Part shown: piece by piece, positions 22,255 to 34,213 of the stretch
Position numbering within the stretch: position 1 is the stretch's first letter
Layout: every line of letters begins with the position of its first letter
NCBI GenBank assembly: GCA_024704765.1
Contig: JAKMXF010000358.1
Coordinates: 1 to 64,000 of the forward strand
Direction: 5' to 3'
Length of the DNA: 64,000 nucleotides
Source: Oopsacas minuta
Taxonomy: Eukaryota; Porifera; Hexactinellida; Lyssacinosida; Leucopsacidae
Program-made: the position numbers and the translations under genes
Notes under the pieces: generated by a model
Seen by the model: only the letters and a program-made list of their open reading frames with translations
Told to the model about the DNA's origin: nothing
Database searches by the model: none

Positions 22255-23117
22255 GTTACAGAACTGAACTAATGGCTACAGCTAATACTTTAGAGAGAAT
22301 ATTCTCTGTAGACTATAAGAGCAAGATACAACCTATAGTCAGTCTTTGTATAGGGGGATGGGGGCTAGAAAATCTCAGCGAACCTAACGAAGTAACTATT
22401 GATAATTCTACAGGAAATATCTATGTAGCAGATTCTGGGAATAATTGTGTGAAAGTATTCGATTGTGATGGTAAGATTATGTTTAAATTTGGAGATAAGG
22501 AAGGAAAAGGAAAGATGTATCGTCCAATTGGGTTAGCTATATGTAGAGATAGAATTCTAATTTCACAAAGTAGGAACTGTATTCTGAATTATCAAGTTAA
22601 TGGAGAGTTTGTTTCTAGTATAGGGAAACTTGGGAAAGGAGAATTGGAATTTATTAATCCTCTTGGTTTGACATTTGATGAATCTAATGGAGAGGTATAC
22701 ATATGTGATTATAATGATAATCGTATTCAGATACTGTCCCAGGAACTTACCTACAAGGCACAGTTTGGACAAGATAACCTCCATTCTCCTCTTGATGTTA
22801 AACTTACAAAAGAATATATTTATATTCTAGATGGATCTAATCCTTGTTTTCATCTGTACGACTACAATCTTATTCTACATAAGAGTGTTATTTCTAGAGA
22901 ACATAAATTACAGGTGTTTATTCCATTTTTCTTCTTTATTGACAATTCCAACAATATTCTTATTATTACAGATTATTATTCGATTGCTTTTCTCAACTCT
23001 CAATTAGAATTGATACACAGGATACCTATTACTCAACCTAACGGTGTTACAGTTGATAACAGAGGGAGAGTTATTGTGGTTTGTGATGGAGGTGAACATC
23101 ATCTCAATATTTTTTGA
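22255..23117 (+). CDS. NHL-repeat protein (TRIM-NHL type C-terminus)
   Basis: Intact frame of about 281 aa from the ATG at 22272, or one exon starting at 22255 after a ttctag acceptor if an upstream exon exists. It has repeated NHL blades: PNEVTIDNSTGNIYVADSGN, GKMYRPIGLAICRDRILISQ, LEFINPLGLTFDESNGEVYI, then DNNRIQIL-like and TQPNGVTVDNRGRVIVVCD. Four to six blades would form a beta-propeller. NHL domains mediate protein or RNA binding and often follow RING, B-box and coiled-coil domains in TRIM proteins. None is encoded directly upstream here. Either those exons are lost, or the protein works as a stand-alone propeller. Two fragments of the same family lie on the minus strand at 16033-17390. 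Confidence 0.8.
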
Positions 23118-23655
23118 TAATTTTTCTATTTTACTGATATTCATACCTTTGTTTAATTTTCCTTTATAATAACTATTTTGTTACATTTGAATAAACTGTA
23201 CCCTTCCCATATTATATATTATTCCTTGTTGTTATTTCACATCTTAAAGAGGTTGCCTTTATGCTATAACTACGCTATAAGCCCGAACTCTGGGTCATGT
23301 ATCATAAGATCAAATTTAGTGATTAAAACGATACAACCTGAATCATTACTAAATCGATGTTTAAGATGTTTATCCTCCAGTTCTCTACATAACTTTATGA
23401 ATTGCATAACCAATGAATAGGGACGTCCGGTCAGAAGGCAGGGCCGTTGATGAGTACGTCACTACGTATTGAGCAGGTAACCACTATAAAGAGTTCATTG
23501 CAATGGAGATTCGGAGGGAACGCTTTCATGTGGCCGCTATGTACACTTTGCCATAATTATGTATACTGAGGTTGCCATCAATTTAATTCAAGTTTGACTA
23601 TTCTACTGTACTATATTCGTAATAGTCTCATGAGCTTAGTTTAAAATTATCCCAG

Positions 23656-24050
23656 ATGTCTAAACCTTGGTTTTCTGGTATACCAGAATCTGCTATAAAG
23701 CGTGCAGATGAGTTCATTGAAGTAGAGAAATACGACGATGCTAGAGAATTTCTATTCGATGTTCTCAGGAATAAACGTCACAAAGATAAAGTGAATGAAC
23801 AGAGTCTAGTAATAATCAAATTCTGTCAGCTTTATGTTGATCACTGGAAGACTACCTCTGCTAAAGATGGTCTCTATCAATTCCGGATTATCTGTTCTCA
23901 GAATTTGAATTTATTCCATTCTTTAGTGGAGATATTTCTGAATTATTCAAATGAGAAACTAGCTCTGATGCATAGCTCAGCACAGACTAGATCTGCTCAG
24001 GAAAATCTGTAATGTTAGATCTGGTTGAGATTGTACCGTTTATGATGGTG
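23656..24050 (+). pseudogene. eIF3 subunit a N-terminal fragment
   Basis: From the ATG at 23656, 118 aa align with the start of eIF3a: an IPESAIKRADEFIEVEKYDD-type opening, then FLFDVLRNKRHKDK, VIIKFCQLYVDHWKTTSAKD and GLYQFRIICSQ. eIF3a is the large scaffold of translation initiation factor 3, normally well over 1000 aa. Here the frame stops at 24010-24012. A shifted frame continues briefly (MLDLVEIVPFMM) to a GTGAGT donor. No PCI domain or later exon appears, and a kinase gene follows. It is a truncated duplicate, not the functional gene. Confidence 0.75.
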
Positions 24051-24819
24051 AGTTAATATCTATTTGTTACTAACAAGCTTCATTTACTTGGGGTGGCGAG
24101 GCTATGGTGACTACGGGGACTACGTCCCCGAAATTGAAATTATCGCCCCTTCGCAATGATTCCGGACTATCAGTAATGAGTTGTTATTGTTTAGTTGCCA
24201 TCCGCAATTCGTGCCTCGGGTGGTGGTGATACGCGCGGTTTACAATATATTTCAGGACTTAAGATACCGTATTACCTCGAATATTCGTCCCCCTGAAGCT
24301 CATCCTGGGATTATACACCACCACCTATATTTATCCACGAGACCGGAAACATACAGACAACCATCATTCTACAACAGTTACCTGAATTTGGACTAACATT
24401 TCAAACAGCACAAGAAGAAAACTTAATCCCTTCCTAACATCATCCAGAGGAATATTACACCTGGAAAACAACAGCCCCACCACTAACCAACTACCAGATC
24501 TCTAAACACGAGTGAAGAACATATAACCGCTACAACAAACTCCTACAACAACTCAAGAACAACTTACATAAGGCGTAAGTAGACATAACTTTAAGACGGT
24601 CAACTAAAGGCTAAAACAACAACAAGATACAGCTGAAAAGACTATAAATAGTCGAAAGTTTTTATATTTTGCACTTCTGTTTTCATCATTTCTGAACTAT
24701 TAAAAGTAATTTATTACCTTGCTAAAAATACTTCCCCTGAGTTTAGGGTTACCGAATGTTAACGGTATTTCCTTAGAAACTGTGTATATATTATACTTTT
24801 ATAATTTTAGCCTGATCCA
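24051..24819. other. Intergenic, no gene recognised
   Basis: Includes a short palindrome ggggactacgtcccc near 24113. The open frame at 24181-24396 has no recognisable motif. The last bases before 24820 (ataattttag) look like an acceptor or the 5' leader of the kinase gene. Confidence 0.45.
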
Positions 24820-26839
24820 ATGGATGAATACACTTCATTACGTTTGATCGGTAAAGGAAGTTATGGTGAAGTGTATCTGGTAAAGAGTCAAATAGACTCT
24901 AAACATTACGTTTTAAAGAGAATAAAACTAAACTCACTATCTGAGAAGGAGAAACGAACAGCTGCTCAGGAAGCTCGCCTGCTCTCTGAGCTCATTCACC
25001 CTAACATAGTATCTTATAAAGATTCATTCCATTTGAACGGTCTATTGCATATTCTTATGAGTTACTGTGAAGGTGGAGACTTAAACAAATTCCTGAAGGC
25101 TAGAAACTCTATTCACCTGTCAGAATCTCAGATAATCCATTGGTTCGTCCAGATTTCGTTAGCTCTACAGTATTTACATAAACAGAATATATTGCATCGC
25201 GATTTAAAAACTCAGAATATATTTCTCTCTCGGAATATTGTTAAAGTGGGTGACCTGGGTATTGCTCGTGTGCTAGAAAGCTCTGGCGCAATGGCTCGTA
25301 CTTTCATTGGTACTCCCTATTACATGAGTCCTGAGATTTTCCAGAATATGCCATACAATCATAAATCGGATATCTGGGCTCTTGGCTGTTGCGTAGTTGA
25401 AATGTCAACATTGAAAACTGCCTTTTCAGCCAAAGACTTAAATTCTCTTGCCTTTAAGATAATCGTAGGGAAACAGCCTTCTATCCCTGATAACTATTCT
25501 ATACAGTTAAAACAGTTAATAAAATGTTTGTTATCAAGAGATCCTGAACAGAGACCTAGCATTAACAGCTGTTGAAATTAAGCTATATTAGATCTCACAT
25601 AAAAGTATTCCTACAGGAAAGACAGAAGAGAGGTAGATTACCAAACCTCAATTCTATAAATAGAATTATCAAATCTGGAAAATCTTTTCATATAACATCG
25701 TCAAATGAGAATAATGATTCCTGTATTCCCTTCATTTTACCCAATCTATCTTCTGATGATTTTGATAATAATTCTAACAGTTCTCTCACTGCCATCAGTT
25801 CTTTACAGGACACAGACGAACCGATTAATAACACTATAACCCCTGTATCTACGTACTCAACACCTAGATCACATATTAGATCTCAAAATAATGAGATAAC
25901 AGTCAAATCTGATGAATTGTGTTCCACTGGAATACCAGATGTTCCTAAATTTGATCCACAACCCGAGCACTTAGATCAGAATGATTCAAATTATGAAAAC
26001 ATTATTTCTAACAGAGATGATAATCCTAACAACAGCTCTGAATATTTGGAATGTAATTCTGATAGTATTAATGGAAATGTTATAGATCAGAATTCCGATG
26101 ATAAAGTAGTGAATTACCTATTTCATTTCATCCCCAATTATCTGATTTACCTAACAACAACATTGTGAATACGAATATTTCAGACAGAACATCAGAGGTT
26201 GTTGAATCAGAAGCCAGACAGAGGAGAAGAGAGCAAAAAAGACAGCAGAACTATTCCAGTACTCTAATGAATCGGTATATCAGGAAGTCATCTCGTAATC
26301 TCACACAAGAGGAGTCTGTTGTAGCTGAATCTAATCAAACTGTAGATTCTAACCATTCAGAGAGTAACAAGAAAAACATAGATAATATTTCTTGTATGAA
26401 GCTATGTAACGAACTACAGGCTTCTATAGACAGTGATGAAGAGAAGATGTTAACATTATTCAACTCTACCTTAGACCATACAGGTACAGGAGATCCTATT
26501 AATTCTGTTAATGAGGCTAATATAGAAGATTCCAATTCTAGAGAAGATAAATGTTTAAACGAATCATTCAAATCTCAGTCAATAGAAGGGGAGCAAGAAC
26601 TATCTGCTATAGACATTAAATCTAATATAGCTCTACTGGAAGCTGAGTGTATTCAAGGATTGGGAGTGAGTCTGTTTGCTAGATCTAGACTTATGTTAGA
26701 CAAATATTCTGATAGTTCAGAGGATTTAGAGTCTAATTTGAAACTTATTTTGGGACAGGGAAAGTTTGAATTCTATTTTACATTACTGCTGAAGTTAAAA
26801 TTATATACGCAACAGTATTCTGTTAATATTTCCGTTTAA
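24820..26839 (+). CDS. NIMA-related protein kinase (NEK1/4/5-like), frame-disrupted
   Basis: Residues 1-251 form an N-terminal Ser/Thr kinase domain: glycine loop GKGSYGEV, catalytic Lys in YVLKRIKL, HRDLKTQN loop, DLGIARV (DFG variant) and FIGTPYYMSPEI, all typical of the NEK family. The frame then shifts at about 25568-25575, where RPSINS should continue into LKLSYIRSHIKVFLQERQKR, the usual end of the NEK catalytic domain. It shifts again near 26110-26165 before a basic coiled coil (EARQRRREQKRQQN). The end (CIQGLGVSLFARSRLMLDKY, LKLILGQGKFEFYF) matches the conserved C-terminal module of several NEKs. NEKs act in cilia, mitosis and the DNA-damage response. I tested the second break as a short intron (GTGAAT...TTTCAG), but the phase does not fit. 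Either a young pseudogene or assembly indels. Confidence 0.75.
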
Positions 26840-27512
26840 CAGTTTGTGATTTGAACTATGAAATATTTTCTTTTATTGATTGAGTGATTCATTAAGATAG
26901 ACGGGTTACTATTGAAACTCTACACGTAGGCCGATAAAATAGAGAATTTATAGGTAATATATATGAAATCCTGGATAATATCGGATTCTAATATGTCATT
27001 ATTATTAAATTGAGCCAGTTAATTCTTTTTTATAGAGCCTGGCTGTATACAAATTGAAACAAAACAAGAATTTGTTTTCTGCATCCGTTTATTAGGTGTA
27101 ACCCATGAGAAAACTGGATTTAAAGTTTTGAGGCCAAATTAAGGTACAGGCTAATTAGACTAATACCTAGGACACCAATTTTGTATACATAAGGATCGAT
27201 TATATTTATCAGTGAGATCACATCACAATGATCTATCTTCTAAGAATTATTACAAAATAGAATAACTCTTACTTTCGTGAAAATATTCTCATAAAATCTA
27301 CTTTCAAAAACAAATACTACAATTAAGCTTCTATTACACATTAAACCTTAGCAGCTCTCTCGCTTCTCTTCTATAAGTAATGCGATATATCTACTCAATC
27401 ATTCTCCCTTGAATATATAACAAATTCATTAGGATAAAGGCAAAAATAGAAGTCCCTCTCTTCATGAAGCATACAAAGACTTAGAATACCAGATATTCGA
27501 CCCTTTGATAAT

Positions 27513-27986
27513 ATGTCTCAACAAAAGACTTGTACATCTAATCACTCACTGAGTACAGACAGAGACAGGAGGACACACGGGTTACAGACTTACGGAAACA
27601 AGTCGTGTTCATACTCTAAAACAGTTGTCCGACACAAAGTTCATCTCCAAGCAGAGATGAAGGATAGCAAACTACACACCATAAGAGAGAATATGATAAA
27701 GATGATCAATGAAGAGCTGAGACAATTATAGATTGAGGTTAAAGAAACAGGAATACTGTTTGAGTGTAACACTCAACAGCTGGAGGAAGCTATCTCTGTG
27801 TCAGGACAATTGGTTAGGAGGGACATCCAATTCCAAACTACTGAACCTTCAATGTCAGTAGGGAAGAAAGGAATAGGAGGATGTGTATATCAGTCATATA
27901 AAGCTAGGTTGCATATTCCAGTTCAAATTATCATTGCTCAAACTAATAAATATATAGTCTTATCAATAATATATGTATTACATTAA
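27513..27986 (+). pseudogene. TRIM-like coiled-coil remnant
   Basis: One frame, broken only by TAG at 27729-27731, reads NHSLSTDRDRRTHGL, then the coiled-coil-like IRENMIKMINEELRQL, stop, then IEVKETGILFECNTQQLEEA. This resembles the coiled-coil region of TRIM-type proteins that carry C-terminal NHL repeats. It could be the missing upstream part of an NHL gene, but no RING, B-box or NHL unit is adjacent. Low-confidence family call. Confidence 0.4.
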
Positions 27987-28737
27987 CAAGGGTATGGGGA
28001 TTGGGAGGTCGGGTGTATACTCTATTGGCTGTACTGATTTGACTATAAATACTTAATTTCAAATTTGTTGATACATAATTAAGTAAATATTGACAATTAT
28101 GTGACAGAGAAATTTCGAAAAATGCTTGTACACTATAAAATAAACATTGGGTAACGTATTTCCCTGAATAAGCGCCCAGGGCTAGAAAAATGCTCCAAAA
28201 CTTGTGAATAAAGTTTATCACCACCCTACCCTCTCTAGGATAACTTTTTGATGAAATTTACGTCTCATTTGACTATGCAACAAATTGAAATAATTATTAT
28301 AAAATTGTAAAAATTTATACGAAAAAAATAACAGCCCTGGCGCTGTTTCAAAGAAATACGGTATTTCGACGAATTTAACATCGATTGTAAGGATTAGTAA
28401 CACGTATTTCTACTATTATTGTGATAAATTCATTCAGGTTAGGTATTCTGTTCAGGCGCGGCACATCCATTTCGAAAGTGTTACGGCGGAATATTTTATT
28501 ATATCTAAAGTTGTGTGACGATACGAGACCAAATAATACAAAATGGACCGCGATGATTTATGCCTCATTGTTCTCGTGTTCTTCTACATAATCTGTCTTT
28601 CAATAAGTGGACAAAACACAAATAGCCTTTGCATCAAACATCAAATTTCAATTTTCTTAACTGGCATTGCGTGACGAAGCCAAAACATACTGAAGAACAG
28701 TTCGAAAAGTGGTACATGCCGCCCCTATGCTGTTTCT

Positions 28738-28771
<34 letters not shown>
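28738..28771. repeat. (AT)n microsatellite
   Basis: Uninterrupted AT dinucleotides about 140 bp upstream of the RAD9 gene. Confidence 0.9.
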
Positions 28772-28772
<1 letters not shown>

Positions 28773-28903
28773 ATAGTCCAGGAAAATAGCTACGCCTCTG
28801 CCCTTGTGTCTTAGAATGTTTGTTAATTCTCTTTAGCAACTTTCTACTTTTATTTGTAAGCTATATTCTTAATTTATATTTCTTTACAATGTATTAGGCC
28901 TGT

Positions 28904-30178
28904 ATGTTTGTGAGATGCACTATGCAGAACAAAAGTGCGCGGGTATTGACTCGCTGTATTCACTGTTTGAACAAACTCTCAGATGAATTCGTCTACTTAC
29001 AAGTATACCATGATGGTATCATTATTAAGTGTGTCAGCATAGCTTGTTCAGTTACTGCGAATTTCGCATTTGGAGTTTCATTTTTTAATATTTTCACTAC
29101 GCCAGAACCTGAAACGGTTGGTGAAAAATCATTCGCGAATTATAAAATATCAATAAAAGGACTGTTTCATGTTTTTAAATTCCAAGGACTTGTAGACAAG
29201 ACAGTAGAGACTTGTATTATTGAATTTGAATCTAACGAATTTATAACTTTTATATTCGAATGCAAATACAGAATTGTGAAGCAGTTCAAGATTCCAATCG
29301 TTGATTTTGAAAATTTAATGACATATTGTAAAGTTGATACTTTATCAAACTCAATTTCTAGTAATTCTCAACTACTTTCTTCTGCTTTTAATATATTCCA
29401 TAAAAATGATGACGAAGTCACAATGCTATTGACTAGAGATACATTTATTTTTCGGAATTATGATGACGGAATTCTAAATCTAAATTCTTCTATTCATACT
29501 CAAACAACCCTCGATAAAACTGAATTCTTCACTTTTGATATTAAAAAAGAGACATCACTCAATTTCTGTTGTAGAGAACTTCGAAGTATTTTATTTCTCT
29601 CAGACCAGTTGGGACAAGATTTGGATATTTCATTTGGGATTCCAGGCGAACCAATTCTCATACAACTTAAATCGGATAAGAATTATGTAATCACTTTCAT
29701 TCTATCAACAGTAGCTAATAATCACGATAATGGAATAACGAGGACAAGTATATCCTCTCCTATCGCAGGAGAAGAACATGTTATTCCCGATATTAGCCCG
29801 TCAGGACTAGCACAAACTAACACTGATGACAAATCCTTGAGTCAAAAGCACATAGCTTTCAATTCACCATTATTTGATCTTGATCTTCCATTCAGAGATG
29901 AATTTTCGTTAAATTCTCATTCAAAAAAGAAACGCAACTCTTCACGTATCTCTACTCATAATAATTCACATCATCAGTCATTTAATAATGTAGATACTCC
30001 CACACACAGTAGAGCTAGCATGTTATACAATGATATAATCAAGCTTCCTGACATTACACAGAGATTTAGAGAGGATATACTAACTGATATGATCACGAAT
30101 GATGACTATTATGATAATTCTATTGAAGATGCTATTATTTTAGCCCCTGAATCAGATGAAGAACAATACGCTCTATAA
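28904..30178 (+). CDS. RAD9: RAD9, checkpoint clamp subunit
   Basis: Intact single exon, 424 aa. The N-terminus (MFVRCTMQNKSARVLTRCIH, then CLNKLSDEF) lines up with the start of animal RAD9, which supports the ATG at 28904 over the next one at 28925. Residues about 1-270 form the two PCNA-like folds (FAFGVSFFNIF, CRELRSILFLSDQLGQDLDI, PILIQLKSDKNYVITFILS). After that comes a low-complexity Ser/Asn-rich tail with a basic patch (SKKKRNSSR) and an acidic end (PESDEEQYAL), matching the phosphorylated tail that binds TopBP1 in other animals. With RAD1 and HUS1 it forms the 9-1-1 ring loaded at damaged DNA to activate ATR. No sign of disruption. Confidence 0.9.
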   Translation: MFVRCTMQNKSARVLTRCIHCLNKLSDEFVYLQVYHDGIIIKCVSIACSVTANFAFGVSFFNIFTTPEPETVGEKSFANYKISIKGLFHVFKFQGLVDKTVETCIIEFESNEFITFIFECKYRIVKQFKIPIVDFENLMTYCKVDTLSNSISSNSQLLSSAFNIFHKNDDEVTMLLTRDTFIFRNYDDGILNLNSSIHTQTTLDKTEFFTFDIKKETSLNFCCRELRSILFLSDQLGQDLDISFGIPGEPILIQLKSDKNYVITFILSTVANNHDNGITRTSISSPIAGEEHVIPDISPSGLAQTNTDDKSLSQKHIAFNSPLFDLDLPFRDEFSLNSHSKKKRNSSRISTHNNSHHQSFNNVDTPTHSRASMLYNDIIKLPDITQRFREDILTDMITNDDYYDNSIEDAIILAPESDEEQYAL

Positions 30179-32095
30179 TACATTTTAATTCATAGCTAGC
30201 ACAAAGCATTGAATACAGATAATAGAATTATTAAATCAATTTGTCTCTCTTATAAATGTTATTAATATGTTAACACATGTTGTTAGTTTGTTAGATAATT
30301 TTGTATGAATTCGTATAATAGTTATATGTCAATCAGCTGCTCGTTATCAATATGTCTAAATTTTAAGTGATCTATCTTAACTTATTTTCTGAGAACTTTC
30401 TACTCCAAATCTCCAATCGATTCTATATCTGCTCTAATATGTAAATTGTATATTCTAATTTAGTATCTGATTTGTGTCTGCCTGTTCATAAATTCCTTCT
30501 GCATACTAGCTAATTATAAGGTTATGCCTTGTACGGCTGTAATTAAGACGATCCACTAAATCACGCGTTTTCCTTTCACCCTTGACCCTTGTAGCTTTTA
30601 TGACGTAATATATCGTTTGCTAAGGTTTAGTAATAATCTTCCTCAATTTGGCCCAATTCAAATACTCTTAGTGTTTATTCAAGATTTGACAATAATTATT
30701 CTTGCCAAAAAGTCTATTTACGTAAACTTACGATAATGTAAAATAAACAATGCAAATATGCCAGTGTAGTTTAATTTATGTCCTATAATCTATTATAGTA
30801 CTATCTAAGGCTTTATGGTATTATTGCTCGATTTGTCGTTTAGATCAATCATCATCAATTATCTTTGATGTAGGCTTATTGTTGATATATTGTATATATG
30901 TTATGTCGGTTTGTAAAATCAACGTTTTTATTTGTTGATTTTTGGGAAATAGTAAAACTTAAAACCTGTCTACAGGGTCCTGTCATAACTAATCAACAAA
31001 CAAACAGATCCCCATACATCTATAATATTCAATTCATTCAACCAATTCTTTCTATTTCTAGGCTCGCATTGTCGAATTCACCCAACAAACACCCATAGGC
31101 AAGCGATTGTTGTGCAGGACTGCAGGTGTCTCACGTCGCAAGGCGGATTCAGGATTTTGAAATGGTGTGTCTAGGTGTCCAAATTCCCTATAACCAACTT
31201 TGTTCATATGAATATAAAGGAGGGGGTTGCAACCTCACAACCCCTCCTAGGTCCGCTCTTGATTCGTGACTTATCATTCATCTTGTTGTTTTGATTTATG
31301 AATTTCCAAAAGAAAGAATAATGCGAATAACTGGAAAATTGTTAAAATTTCAATCATGATCCATGGTGTGTTAGTAAACAAATAAACTAATTACGAAATG
31401 TTTACAATGTACAAATAAATCTATTTGCAGATCATTCCATTCGAAGCAGAACTTTCATGTTTTGATACCCCATTTAAGTAGACTATACCAGTATGGTATG
31501 CGTATGTATTATTTCGAAATTGATAGGCGTTTAGGGACTCGGCATCTACCGTACAAACAATTTCCAATTGCTAGAGCACAGAATATGGGCCTTCCCTATT
31601 CCACGGAACGGACAATTTTTTCTGAGGAAAATTCAATTTGTCGAAAATCATAGCCTATTGTAAAATAACGCTTGTCAAGCGTTTGTTATGGCTTTTCACG
31701 TCGATGGCATTCAATATGTCAAATAATCCTCCTTATGTCTAGAGACCTTATCTCTCTAATGTTTGATCTCCTTTCTTGGCTAGAGGGAGGTAGTTATCCA
31801 GCCGAAAATTTGGTCCTGAGATTTCCAGATGGCGCCCCTGGCTATCCCTCCTTTGCTTGAAATAGGGTACCTCAGAACTGTGAGTATTTATAATTTCTTA
31901 AGTCATTGAGGGAATTGTCCCCGATGGCAAATCTGACTTCTCTGTGTCCCCAGCGTTACCTCTAAGTTCAATTTCTTATCTACTGTTATGATAATCTTTT
32001 GAAAGGAATTTTACACAAACTTTCTACCTCATTTAGCCTATTAGCAAGGTTTTCAAGACTCAAGGACTAATACTTTATATTAGCCCCTCCCCCTC
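30179..32095. other. Intergenic region between RAD9 and TMEM184
   Basis: About 1.9 kb, AT-rich, no gene supported. Short frames (30898-31098, 31462-31653, 31672-31860) lack motifs and context. Confidence 0.5.
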
Positions 32096-33283
32096 ATGCA
32101 ACACTTTGCTATAAAGCGTGATAAACCTATCAGCATGGAGAATTTGTCAAACCTTACAGCTAACTTTACCATATTCATATTTTCTTCCTACGCTAGAGGT
32201 ATCAGTGGAATAGCAGTTTGGATTAGCGTTATAATCACTTCTGTTCAGATATTTCAGCATTTATACTATTACACGGTTGCCGAGCAACAGTTATGGATCA
32301 TAAGAATTTTATTTATAGTTCCAATTTACGCTTTCTGCTCATGGCTATCTCTCCTATTCCACGACAAAACTGTCTATTTCGATGCTATTCGTTCTTGTTA
32401 CGAAGCTTTCGTAATTTATAACTTCCTAAGACTGTGTATTGAGTATTTAGGCGGGGAACATTCTATTATTGCTCAGCTGCGAGAAATGCCAATGAAGCGA
32501 AGGTATTGGGATGGTACGTGTTGTTTTCCGAAACGTAATTATTCAGTTGGATTCCTGCGTTTATGTAAACAGTTCACACTCCAGTTCTGTGTTGTCAAAC
32601 CTGTCATGGCTGTCATAACTATAATCCTAGAGTTAACAGGAACATATAATGAGGGTACATGGTCCTTTGTTAGTGGCTATACATACATAACAATTATCTA
32701 CAATATATCTGTATCGATAGCTTTATACGGACTAGTTATGTTCTATTCAGCTACACGTCATCTGCTACGTAGATACAAACCTGTTCTCAAATTCTTAGCT
32801 ATTAAAAGTGTTGTGTTTCTATCTTTCTGGCAAGGTGTTGCTCTATCAGTCCTGACACTTATCCGTATCATAGACTCTGCTGAAGTCGCTGATGCTTATC
32901 AAAATTTTATTATCACTCTAGAAATGTTCTTAGCTTCCATATTATTACATTTTGCATTTCCAGTTTCACCATATAAAAACAAGAATAGAATTAATCTACC
33001 TAGTGTTTCTATCAACAGACAAGTGCGAAATATAACAATAAATTTCCGCGACACTCTGAACCCACAGGACATGATAAATGACGCAATTCACAACTTCTCA
33101 AGAACCTATCAGAAGTATGCTTACTACGACAGTAAGAAGGACGAATGTGAGATACGTGATCTAATCCCAGAACCACCTGTAGTCAATTACCATCGTAACC
33201 AAGTAGAACGGACAGATTCACAGGAATCTTTAGAGCTAGAGATGGTTGAGATAAATGATAACGAGCGATTACTCAATAATTGA
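32096..33283 (+). CDS. TMEM184-type multi-pass membrane protein
   Basis: Single intact exon, 395 aa from 32096 (an in-frame ATG at 32135 could also be used, giving 382 aa). Seven hydrophobic segments fit the TMEM184/OST-alpha fold, roughly at residues 40-60, 68-90, 100-118, 175-195, 210-235, 245-270 and 290-308. Family hallmarks are VPIYAFCSWLSLLF, YEAFVIYNFLRLCIEYLGGE, the FLRLCKQFTLQFCVVKP stretch and KSVVFLSFWQGVALS. The hydrophilic C-terminal tail is cytoplasmic by family topology. Members are linked to organic-solute or lipid transport and vesicle traffic, but the biochemical role of TMEM184 is poorly known. Family call is strong; the choice of A, B or C is not possible. Confidence 0.9.
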   Translation: MQHFAIKRDKPISMENLSNLTANFTIFIFSSYARGISGIAVWISVIITSVQIFQHLYYYTVAEQQLWIIRILFIVPIYAFCSWLSLLFHDKTVYFDAIRSCYEAFVIYNFLRLCIEYLGGEHSIIAQLREMPMKRRYWDGTCCFPKRNYSVGFLRLCKQFTLQFCVVKPVMAVITIILELTGTYNEGTWSFVSGYTYITIIYNISVSIALYGLVMFYSATRHLLRRYKPVLKFLAIKSVVFLSFWQGVALSVLTLIRIIDSAEVADAYQNFIITLEMFLASILLHFAFPVSPYKNKNRINLPSVSINRQVRNITINFRDTLNPQDMINDAIHNFSRTYQKYAYYDSKKDECEIRDLIPEPPVVNYHRNQVERTDSQESLELEMVEINDNERLLNN

Positions 33284-34213
33284 ATGCAGAACACTTGTGT
33301 GTGTATATATATATACTATCTCAATTGACAGATATCTTGAGTAATAGCTAATTTAATCTAAGAATTAATAGTAATTAACTCCCGCAATTTATGTTTTTTA
33401 TAGCCTGTTGTGGTGTTTGTTAATCTGTAATTCCAATTGATTCTATTACATGACACATTCCCTATGTGTATATTATATATTGGTTACTTTTATATGCTAT
33501 AAATCCTTTCTTTGTTATTATACTTATCACATTATACTACTGCACACTATGTATGCTATTATTGAGTACTGTCTGTTGTCAACAGGAAATGAACCAGTGT
33601 TCATCTTAATTGAGACCAGGAGCGTTTTAGGCTCCCTCCCCGAAATGCTAGTTTTTTGCTGACTAGGTGATATGGTATCAATCCTTATCATTACTAGAGA
33701 TTTCGGGATTCCAGGAGTCCAATACGCTAGTTATTTAGGACCAAATGCTCTATATGCGATTATATTAATTGATAGGTACAGCTAAATTCTTGAATTTATG
33801 TCGATTGTAGAACATTATCAGAATTATAAATTCTTGGAATATTCAGAAATTGTTTATTGCACATGTTCTAGCTCAGTTTACTTAAGGTATTGTAATTTGT
33901 CCAAATTCTACAGAAGCTGTGCTAACCATTGCATCGCCGAGTTCCTAAGTCGAAGCGAATTAACAGGAACGAAAGCCTTTTCGGTTAGAAAGTTTTAGAT
34001 GATTTATGACACTTCATTTTTGCTTCATAACAAATTCAATTAGTAAATATTCTATCTCCGAGAATTGCATTCTATAATTATCAATATTCCTTATTATATA
34101 ACATTACATTACTCATACTAAACTTATTTAGTGTATGTCATTGAATGTGTTTATAATTTGTAACTTTCGCGATTTGTTGTTAATTCCAGATTTAAATATT
34201 TCGTAATCTCTGT
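33284..34213. other. Convergent intergenic region
   Basis: Lies between TMEM184 (plus) and the TMEM249-like gene (minus). AT-rich; short frames only. Confidence 0.5.

Noticed and set aside
26106-26183. Short intron joining the second and third NEK frames
   Set aside because: GT...TTTCAG borders exist, but the splice phase leads to a stop in the next exon, so a frameshift fits better.
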